From NCBI GenBank assembly GCA_002492075.1, contig DKXD01000139.1, forward strand, positions 1-6,441: a stretch of DNA of 6,441 bases, in the 5' to 3' direction. Positions within the stretch are counted from its first letter, which is position 1. Each line of letters opens with the position of its first letter. The DNA comes from Ruminococcaceae bacterium UBA7135 (GTDB lineage: Bacteria; Bacillota; Clostridia; Oscillospirales; Ruminococcaceae). Positions 1-5,254 of this stretch are shown here, piece after piece. A program made the translations under genes and the position numbers. The notes beneath the pieces were generated by a model. The model was given only the letters and a program-made list of their open reading frames with translations. It made no database searches and was not told the DNA's origin.

Positions 1-2003
1 CGGGGAAGATTACGGATAAACGCAAAGGGTCTTTTTCGAAATCGGCGCTCTTGTATGGATTTTCATCGCTGGCTTCTATATTTATGAGTTGTTGGATCGT
101 GATACCCGTTTATAAGGCTTTGCAAATGGGCAAGCTCGGCTTTGGGGACTCCGATTTTTCGCCAGCCGAGAATTTCAATATTACAGACGCGCTTCTGAAG
201 CTGTTTCCGGGAACGTTCGACACCATACGTCCCGAGGGTATGCCGATGATATACAGTGGAACGCTTGCGCTTATATTTGCGATAGTCTATTTTACCATGC
301 GCAAAATACCGCTTCGGCACAGAGTATCGGGCGGAGTTCTGCTTGGAATTATTATTCTTTCGATGTATATAAAGCCCGTGGATATGCTGTGGCACGGCGG
401 TTCGGTGCCCGTTTGGATGCCGTACCGCTACTCGTTTATTGCGGTGTTTTTGTTGATAGTATTCGGCGCGGAGGCGTTTGAGAATATAAAGTATGTTCGC
501 CGTAAGACGATCGGCGGAGTATTTGCGGCGCTGTTGGCGCTGCTGCTGGTAGCTGATCATTACGCGGGCAGCGAACACTTCAACACCACGCTTATAATTG
601 TGATACCGCTTATCGTTTTGGGCTTTATTTCGGGTATGGTGGTTTTGTATAAAAAGTACCATTCGCATTTTGTGATGAAACCGATCATTCTGGCACTCGT
701 GTGCACCGAACTGCTGCTGAACAACCTTGTTACGTTCAATAAAATGCATAAGGATATCTATTATTCTCCGCGCGACACCTATCTTGGAGATATCCCGAAA
801 ACGCGCGAGGTCGTGAATGAAGTAAAGTCTATCGACAGCGGCTTTTATCGCATGGAAAAAACCTATCACCGCTGCGTGAACGATCCTATCGCGGCAGGGC
901 TGTACGGAATGTCGCACAGCTCAAGCGTGTTTAACGCGAAAGCCATAGCGCTCGCGAAAAAGCTCGGCTTCGGGGCAAGGGAGCATTATTCGCGGTATGA
1001 CGGCGCAACTCCGCTTACGGATGATATTTTGGGAGTAAAATATGTCCTTTCCCAAAGCGAGCTTTTGGCGCAGTATAAGAATACGCTTGATATTGCCGGC
1101 AATTCGGACATAAAAGTGTATGAAAACGATGACGCGCTTGGATTTGCGTATTTGGCGGATAAGAACGTTATAAACTCGGTCATTTTCGATAAATCTCCGT
1201 TTTATGCGCAGGAGACGCTGGCTGCCCTGCTTTCCGGAGAGACGAACAAAATTTATGTTCCCGTTGAGGATTATTATTTAGACCTTGTTAATTTGAACGC
1301 AGGCTCCACGACAGACAAGCATTTGTCCTACAAAAAGCGCCTTAACGACGATGAAGCCTCTGTGAATTATAACATTACCGCGTCGGTCAACGGAAGAGTT
1401 TATATGTATCTGCCGTCACTTTACGAGCGCGAATGTAAGCTGTATGTGAACGGCGAGTTTATCAAGTACTATTTTGAGAACGAAAATCACTCGATAGCGT
1501 ACCTCGGCGATTTCAAGCGGGGCGAGAATTTCAGCGTGAAGCTGGAGCTTTTGGGTGCTGACGTTTATTATGAAGAACCGCAGTTCTATGCGATCAATGA
1601 CGAGGCACTGAATAAATTCAACGAGAAAATGCGCTCGATGAACGACGGAACAACGGTCACGCGAACAGGTACGGCAAAGCTTTCGATAGTGGTCGATGCG
1701 GCGGAGGATTGCGCGCTGTTCACCACCATTCCTTATGAGGAGGGCTGGACGGCGACCATAGACGGCGAGGAAGCGCAGATACGCAGCGGTGTGGACGACA
1801 CGTTTATGTGCTTGGATATCAAGAGCGGAAAGCATACAATAGAACTTTCGTTCTATCCGTCAGGAATGAAAACGGGTGTTGTTCTTTCGATAGGCGGCTT
1901 TGTGATGTTTGCGGCAATTATCGTCATAACGGTTGTGGTAAGGAAGCATAAGCGCGTTTCGGACAAGCCCGATAACGAGCTGTCCGAGGACAGCGGCGAG
2001 TAA
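1..2003 (+). CDS. YfhO-family polytopic membrane protein (5'-truncated, C-terminal 666 residues)
   Basis: The reading frame is open from nucleotide 3 to the TAA at 2001-2003 and has no stop upstream, so the true start lies before the window; the TTG at 51 is just an internal Leu. About seven hydrophobic segments occupy nt 50-740. A YfhO-type motif (FPGTFD, nt 204-221, followed by a GMPMIYSG stretch) precedes the second span. A long hydrophilic, probably extracytoplasmic region (about nt 750-1865) ends in the family-typical GWTATIDGEE and GKHTIEL segments. One last span (about nt 1872-1944) and a short charged cytoplasmic tail follow. YfhO proteins are GT-C-like membrane proteins; the best-studied Bacillus and Listeria members act in glycosylation of lipoteichoic acid. 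The substrate here is not visible. The next gene follows after 42 nt, so cotranscription is possible. Family assignment is good; the exact role is inference. Confidence 0.85.
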   Translation, partial: GKITDKRKGSFSKSALLYGFSSLASIFMSCWIVIPVYKALQMGKLGFGDSDFSPAENFNITDALLKLFPGTFDTIRPEGMPMIYSGTLALIFAIVYFTMRKIPLRHRVSGGVLLGIIILSMYIKPVDMLWHGGSVPVWMPYRYSFIAVFLLIVFGAEAFENIKYVRRKTIGGVFAALLALLLVADHYAGSEHFNTTLIIVIPLIVLGFISGMVVLYKKYHSHFVMKPIILALVCTELLLNNLVTFNKMHKDIYYSPRDTYLGDIPKTREVVNEVKSIDSGFYRMEKTYHRCVNDPIAAGLYGMSHSSSVFNAKAIALAKKLGFGAREHYSRYDGATPLTDDILGVKYVLSQSELLAQYKNTLDIAGNSDIKVYENDDALGFAYLADKNVINSVIFDKSPFYAQETLAALLSGETNKIYVPVEDYYLDLVNLNAGSTTDKHLSYKKRLNDDEASVNYNITASVNGRVYMYLPSLYERECKLYVNGEFIKYYFENENHSIAYLGDFKRGENFSVKLELLGADVYYEEPQFYAINDEALNKFNEKMRSMNDGTTVTRTGTAKLSIVVDAAEDCALFTTIPYEEGWTATIDGEEAQIRSGVDDTFMCLDIKSGKHTIELSFYPSGMKTGVVLSIGGFVMFAAIIVITVVVRKHKRVSDKPDNELSEDSGE

Positions 2004-2031
2004 AATATAATTTGAGTACACAAGTATTTCT

Positions 2032-2038
2032 GGGGGTG
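2032..2038 (+). promoter_or_regulatory. Ribosome binding site fixing the GTG start of the fruK-type gene
   Basis: The GGGGGTG stretch lies 7 nt upstream of the GTG at 2046. This supports GTG as the initiator, because the protein from that codon begins directly with the family-typical VYTVTLNPALD segment and no ATG fits as well. Confidence 0.6.
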
Positions 2039-2045
2039 TTGAAAA

Positions 2046-2993
2046 GTGGTTTATACTGTAACATTAAATCCCGCGCTGGATCATATCGTATTCGTAAGCG
2101 ACCTTACGAGCGGGGGCTTGAATAAGATGAACAGGGATGTTCTGAATATCGGCGGCAAGGGAATAAACGTTTCCGTAATGCTGTCGGAGTTTAATATAAA
2201 GTCTAAGGCGTTGGGGTTCGTTGCGGGATTTACCGGCGATGAGATCGAGCGGCGGCTGCGCGAATATGGCATAGATACCGACCTTGTGCATTTGGAAAGC
2301 GGCAATTCGCGCATCAATATCAAGCTTATGAACTATGCCGCGGAATCCTTTACTGAAACCGAGATAAATTCTGACGGTCCGGATATTCCCGACAAGGCGC
2401 TTTCGGAGTTCTTCAAAAAGCTTGGAGCTGTAGAGGACGGAGATGTGCTCGTTCTTGCGGGCGGCGTTCCTCACACGCTGCAAAAGGATATCTATGAGCA
2501 AATACTGGAATACGTTTCGGGCAGAGACGTTAAGGTCGCTGTGGACGCGGCGGGCGAGCTGCTGACTTCCACGCTGAAGTACAGACCCTTTCTTATCAAG
2601 CCCAACCTTGATGAGTTGGGAGATATCTTCGGAGAGAAGCCGTCTTCTAAGGTGGAGGCTATCGCTTACGCCAAACACTTACAGGAAATGGGCGCACAAA
2701 ACGTGCTTGTTTCCATGGCTGGCGAGGGCGCAATTTTGCTTGAAGAAAACGGAAAGACGCTTTACTGCGCCGCTTGCAGAGGAAAGGTGCGTAACTCGGT
2801 TGGCGCGGGAGCGGCTATGCTGGCGGGATTTCTATCGGCAACGCTGGATAATGACACCGATATGGAGTACGCGCTTATGCTTGGCATGGCGGCGGGCGGC
2901 GCTACCGTGTTCTCGGACGGTCTTGCGAAAAAGGCTTCCATACTCGATCAGATGAAGATACTGCTTAAGGAGCACGCAGAAAAGTCTATTTAG
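2046..2993 (+). CDS. fruK: 1-phosphofructokinase-like PfkB-family kinase with altered catalytic motif
   Basis: A 315-residue protein of normal family length. FruK phosphorylates fructose 1-phosphate to fructose 1,6-bisphosphate with ATP in the cytoplasm; LacC-type tagatose-6-phosphate kinases are close relatives. Visible motifs are the N-terminal TLNPALD (residues 6-12), the PfkB signature GGKGIN (36-41), KPNLDE with the NxxE element (185-190), SMAGEGA (223-229) and the anion-hole GAG (253-255). The residue after GAG, normally the catalytic Asp (GAGDS), is Ala256, giving GAGAA; the codon is GCG at 2811-2813. The rest of the fold appears intact with no frameshift. It may be an inactive or repurposed kinase, a strain-specific mutation or an assembly error. 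No fructose PTS or fruR gene is nearby. It starts 42 nt after the YfhO gene, and prfB downstream has its own promoter. Family is secure; current activity is doubtful. Confidence 0.85.
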   Translation: MVYTVTLNPALDHIVFVSDLTSGGLNKMNRDVLNIGGKGINVSVMLSEFNIKSKALGFVAGFTGDEIERRLREYGIDTDLVHLESGNSRINIKLMNYAAESFTETEINSDGPDIPDKALSEFFKKLGAVEDGDVLVLAGGVPHTLQKDIYEQILEYVSGRDVKVAVDAAGELLTSTLKYRPFLIKPNLDELGDIFGEKPSSKVEAIAYAKHLQEMGAQNVLVSMAGEGAILLEENGKTLYCAACRGKVRNSVGAGAAMLAGFLSATLDNDTDMEYALMLGMAAGGATVFSDGLAKKASILDQMKILLKEHAEKSI

Positions 2994-2996
2994 TAC

Positions 2997-3025
2997 TTGT
3001 AATTTTGTGGAAAATATGGTATAAT
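2997..3025 (+). promoter_or_regulatory. Sigma-A-type promoter with extended -10, upstream of prfB
   Basis: The -35 element is TTGTAA (2997-3002, 4/6 match to TTGACA). A 17-bp spacer leads to a perfect TATAAT (3020-3025). A TG at 3017-3018, one base before the -10, makes it an extended -10 promoter. Transcription is predicted to start near 3032, leaving a leader of about 60 nt. A small 5-bp hairpin (AGTGA 3038-3042 with TCACT 3048-3052) lies just inside the leader and is probably unimportant. The promoter sits between the fruK-type stop and prfB, so prfB can be transcribed independently. Confidence 0.75.
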
Positions 3026-3090
3026 ACCGTTGGATAGAGTGATAAACTCACTGACAGAATAAACAGAAATAAACTTTTAGAGGGAGACTT

Positions 3091-4203
3091 ATGATACAAT
3101 ACGATGAAACAAGACTTGCCATGGAGGGAATGAAGCCGCAGTTAGAAGAACTTCGCGGCGCTTTGAATCTCGACGGCATAAAAATAAAGCTTGACGAGCT
3201 GGAAATGAAAACTACCGAGCCAAATTTTTGGGACGACCCCGAAAAATCTCAGGCGGTATTACAGCAGATAGGTCAGTACAAGAATACCATTCAAGGCTAT
3301 GAAAGGCTCTGCACCAATCGCGACGACGTTCTTACGATGATAGAGCTTGCCGAGGAGGAAAACGACGATTCTATGGTAGGCGAGGTGAACGAGCTTGCCG
3401 AGACCGTAAAAAAGAATTATGAGGAAATGAATCTCGCGACCCTTATGACGGGTGAATACGACAGCGCGAACGCTCTTGTATCGTTCCACGCGGGCGCGGG
3501 CGGCACGGAGGCTCAGGATTGGGTGCAGATGCTCATTCGTATGTATACGAAATGGGCGGACAGCCACAGCTTCAAGACTGAGGTGCTGGATATTCTCGAG
3601 GGAGATACCGCGGGCATTAAGAGCGCGTCTATCCGTATCGAGGGATTTAACGCTTACGGATTTCTGAAAAGTGAACACGGCGTTCACCGTCTGGTGAGAA
3701 TATCGCCGTTCGATGCTTCGGGCAGACGTCAGACGAGCTTTGCATCCGTTGAGGTAATGCCCGAGATCGAAAAGGACGTTTCGGTTGAGATACGCCCCGA
3801 GGATATCGAAATGGAAGTTTATAGAGCGTCCGGCGCGGGCGGTCAGCACATCAATAAGACCAGTTCCGCTGTGCGTTTAATACACAAGCCCACCGGAATA
3901 GTCACCTGCTGTCAGACGCAGCGTTCGCAGGTGCAGAATCGCGATTTCGCTATGAAAATGCTCGTTTCAAAGCTCGTTCAGATAAAGGAGCAGGAGCACC
4001 TCGACAAAATTTCCGACATCAAGGGCGAGCAGCTCAAGATCGAGTGGGGCAGCCAGATACGTTCGTATGTGTTTATGCCATATACGCTTGTTAAGGACGT
4101 TCGCACGAAGTTCGAGAACGCTAACGTCAACGCGGTTATGGACGGCGATCTTGACGGGTTTATCAATTCCTACCTTAAAGCTAAGAGCTTGGGAGAAATA
4201 TAA
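3091..4203 (+). CDS. prfB: Peptide chain release factor 2 (RF2), encoded without programmed frameshift
   Basis: A 370-residue class I release factor that recognises UGA and UAA in the ribosomal A site and triggers peptidyl-tRNA hydrolysis. The stop-codon recognition tripeptide SPF is at residues 205-207 and the catalytic GGQ at 250-252, the same numbering as in E. coli RF2. SPF rather than PxT separates it from RF1. Position 246 is Ala, as in most fully active RF2s. The N-terminal helical domain (to about residue 110) and C-terminal VMDGDLDGFI segment are complete. An AGGGAG ribosome binding site at 3081-3086 precedes the ATG. The usual autoregulatory +1 frameshift at the UGA near codon 26 is absent: the frame is continuous through AL-NL (residues 24-27). 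The promoter is at 2997-3025, and the stop codon overlaps the next start. Confidence 0.97.
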   Translation: MIQYDETRLAMEGMKPQLEELRGALNLDGIKIKLDELEMKTTEPNFWDDPEKSQAVLQQIGQYKNTIQGYERLCTNRDDVLTMIELAEEENDDSMVGEVNELAETVKKNYEEMNLATLMTGEYDSANALVSFHAGAGGTEAQDWVQMLIRMYTKWADSHSFKTEVLDILEGDTAGIKSASIRIEGFNAYGFLKSEHGVHRLVRISPFDASGRRQTSFASVEVMPEIEKDVSVEIRPEDIEMEVYRASGAGGQHINKTSSAVRLIHKPTGIVTCCQTQRSQVQNRDFAMKMLVSKLVQIKEQEHLDKISDIKGEQLKIEWGSQIRSYVFMPYTLVKDVRTKFENANVNAVMDGDLDGFINSYLKAKSLGEI

Positions 4204-4520
4204 TGCTTGTTCATGTTACGAGAAGCAGCGTTTGTATGGGCGACGACGCTTTTGACAACAGCCGCGATATAGTGTTTTCCACAAGTGCGACGGCGGGCGA
4301 TATTATCTCTGTGCTTAACGTAAATTCGTTTTTTCCTCACGTTTCCGGAAACGATGTGATGTGGGCGGTGGAAAACGCGCATAAGGAGCGTGTTTTAGAG
4401 TACTACACCAAATCCGGCAAAGAGGAATACGCGGTTCATAAAAATACGCTTTTAAAAGAAATTTGCGGCGGCAGAATGACGCTGCATTGCGTTTATTATT
4501 CAAACTATCGAAAGGGGTGA
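4203..4520 (+). CDS. Small hypothetical protein translationally coupled to prfB
   Basis: A 105-residue soluble protein that I cannot assign to a characterised family. The ATG shares its A with the prfB stop codon (TAATG at 4201-4205). A GGGAG ribosome binding site (4191-4195) inside the end of prfB lies 7 nt upstream, so coupled translation is likely. There is no signal peptide or membrane span. Visible features are a beta-like N-terminus (MLVHVTRSSVCMGDD), Cys at 11, 88 and 96, a polar middle with an aromatic patch (WAVENAHKERVLEYYTK), and a C-terminal strand-like MTLHCVYYS. Codon use resembles prfB. The start MLVHVT...VCMGDD recalls small uncharacterised proteins of Clostridia, but this is an impression only. 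Position in the prfB unit does not by itself show a translation role. Confidence 0.8.
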   Translation: MLVHVTRSSVCMGDDAFDNSRDIVFSTSATAGDIISVLNVNSFFPHVSGNDVMWAVENAHKERVLEYYTKSGKEEYAVHKNTLLKEICGGRMTLHCVYYSNYRKG

Positions 4521-4524
4521 TATT

Positions 4525-4632
4525 ATGAAACATTTTATCGTAATTTTACTCGGAACTATCGTAGGCGACCTTTTGTGGGACAGGGTTATCAAGCCCAAAA
4601 TAGACGAACAAGACAAAAAGAATGATGAGTAA
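4525..4632 (+). CDS. 35-residue single-span membrane microprotein
   Basis: A short ORF, ATG 4525-4527 to TAA 4630-4632. Its strong AGGGGTG ribosome binding site (4513-4519) overlaps the TGA stop of the preceding gene (4518-4520), with 5 nt to the ATG, so translation is probably coupled. The product begins MKH, then has one hydrophobic segment (about residues 4-18, FIVILLGTIVGDLLW) and a highly charged hydrophilic tail (DRVIKPKIDEQDKKNDE). This fits a small membrane-anchored protein; it is too short for a typical signal peptide plus mature protein. The terminator begins 8 nt after the stop, which supports its being the last gene of the prfB unit. The function is unknown. Confidence 0.7.
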   Translation: MKHFIVILLGTIVGDLLWDRVIKPKIDEQDKKNDE

Positions 4633-4639
4633 GCGGTTT

Positions 4640-4666
4640 GCCCCGATTTTTCGGGGCTGATTTTTT
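4640..4666 (+). terminator. Rho-independent terminator closing the prfB unit
   Basis: A 7-bp stem, GCCCCGA (4640-4646) with TCGGGGC (4651-4657), closes a TTTT loop and is followed after TGA by six T (4661-4666). The stem is GC-rich and begins 8 nt after the microprotein stop. The T-tract is offset by three bases, which may lower efficiency. The ribosome binding site of the next gene starts right after the T-tract. Confidence 0.85.
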
Positions 4667-4681
4667 GAGGAGATTTGAAAA

Positions 4682-5062
4682 ATGGAAAAAGTAAAAAAAT
4701 ATCAGGTCAAATTATCGGTTCTTCTTGATTCTATTGAATATTGTTCCGATGTGGAAGAAGACGGCTATTATGTGGTGAGATCAACAAACGATATCACAGT
4801 GTGGGGCGAAGGTCTTGGCGAAGATTTTTCGGACATATATGACGATGAAGCTTTTGATTTTGTTACGTCAGAGCAGTGTTTTCATCTGCCGACCTGGCAC
4901 GACTTGGATAACAGCGATCCGAATTGGGCGATGAATTTGCCCAAAAAGTTTATCTCCGAAAAAATACAAGATGAAAAGCAAAAGAAACAACTGACAAAGG
5001 CAAACGACGCCATTTTTTTAACGATAGGATTTCCAATATACCCGGAAGTACAAAATTCGTAA
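4682..5062 (+). CDS. UPF0158-like protein, truncated by a frameshift at a T7 run
   Basis: A 126-residue ORF with a GAGGAG ribosome binding site (4667-4672) 9 nt before the ATG. The N-terminus (VKLSVLLDSIEYCSD, then YYVVR and an acidic stretch, then a FHLPTWHDLD segment) follows the general pattern I associate with UPF0158 proteins, a family of unknown function. After the residues KANDAIF the 0-frame gives a non-family tail and stops at TAA 5060-5062. The -1 frame from the T run (5013-5019) continues into the expected conserved C-terminus, and joined together the protein would be 169 residues. The slip point contains T TTT TTA (5014-5020). Either one T was lost from a T8 run (mutation or sequencing error), or the ribosome or polymerase slips here. 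The region is AT-rich compared with its neighbours. Assignment rests on pattern recall, not a search. Confidence 0.65.
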   Translation: MEKVKKYQVKLSVLLDSIEYCSDVEEDGYYVVRSTNDITVWGEGLGEDFSDIYDDEAFDFVTSEQCFHLPTWHDLDNSDPNWAMNLPKKFISEKIQDEKQKKQLTKANDAIFLTIGFPIYPEVQNS

Positions 5063-5190
5063 AAACGCTTTCCCAAATGGGGTATAATGAGATATGGAAT
5101 AAGTTTATAGACGATGAGTATTATGCCTTTAAACTATCCTTTATAAAAAAGTGGTGTGATGAGAATAATGTTGAGATAGTAGACGATTAA
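5020..5190 (+). pseudogene. -1-frame C-terminal continuation of the UPF0158-like gene
   Basis: In the frame starting at 5020 an open stretch of 56 codons runs to TAA 5188-5190. It includes TKFVKTLSQMGYNEIWNKF and DDEYYAFKLSFIKKWCDEN, which resemble the UPF0158 C-terminal pattern (a helix ending FKDTxxRLGxxDxWYxF, then EAYxxxAxEWCEENGI). It therefore completes the upstream protein rather than being a separate gene. An internal ATG at 5077 could start a 37-residue peptide, but no good ribosome binding site precedes it. The stretch between this stop and the next start (5191-5254) holds no further gene. Confidence 0.6.
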
Positions 5191-5254
5191 GTCTTTTTGA
5201 GACATATACGAATATTAATCGGCACGTTATTATATGGTTTCCAAGGAGCACAAA

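Noticed and set aside
63..917. Long antisense open frame (284 codons) within the YfhO gene
   Set aside because: It is rich in Arg, His, Gln and Tyr, as expected for the reverse of codon-biased coding sequence, has no family motif, and lies opposite a clear membrane protein gene.
1416..1835. Antisense open frame inside the YfhO gene
   Set aside because: No ribosome binding site or recognisable domain; it shadows the conserved C-terminal domain of YfhO.
2006..2011. TATAAT upstream of the fruK-type gene as a promoter -10
   Set aside because: No -35 match at 16-18 bp spacing and no TG extension; an AT-rich chance match is as likely, though a weak promoter cannot be excluded.
2064..2678. Antisense open frame inside the fruK-type gene
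   Set aside because: It mirrors an intact kinase frame and shows no protein family features.
2608..2955. Alternative + frame inside the fruK-type gene
   Set aside because: Composition dominated by Arg, Leu, Trp and Cys; the overlapping frame is an obvious PfkB-family protein.
3038..3052. Hairpin AGTGA/TCACT in the prfB leader as a regulatory element
   Set aside because: Only 5 bp, with no T-tract and no overlap with the ribosome binding site; no riboswitch or leader-peptide features in the leader.
3259..3849. Antisense open frame inside prfB
   Set aside because: A shadow of a highly conserved gene, without an initiation signal.
4573..4601. TTGTGG and CAAAAT with a 17-bp spacer inside the microprotein gene as a promoter for the UPF0158-like gene
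   Set aside because: Only 3/6 and 4/6 matches; it would also place the terminator between promoter and gene.
5083..5088. TATAAT upstream of rlmD as a promoter -10
   Set aside because: It lies inside the -1-frame tail of the UPF0158-like gene, has no -35 at normal spacing and no correctly placed TG.
5197..5233. TTGAGA (5197-5202) and TATTAT (5228-5233) as a promoter for rlmD
   Set aside because: Both elements match 5/6, but the 25-bp gap is far outside the workable spacer range.
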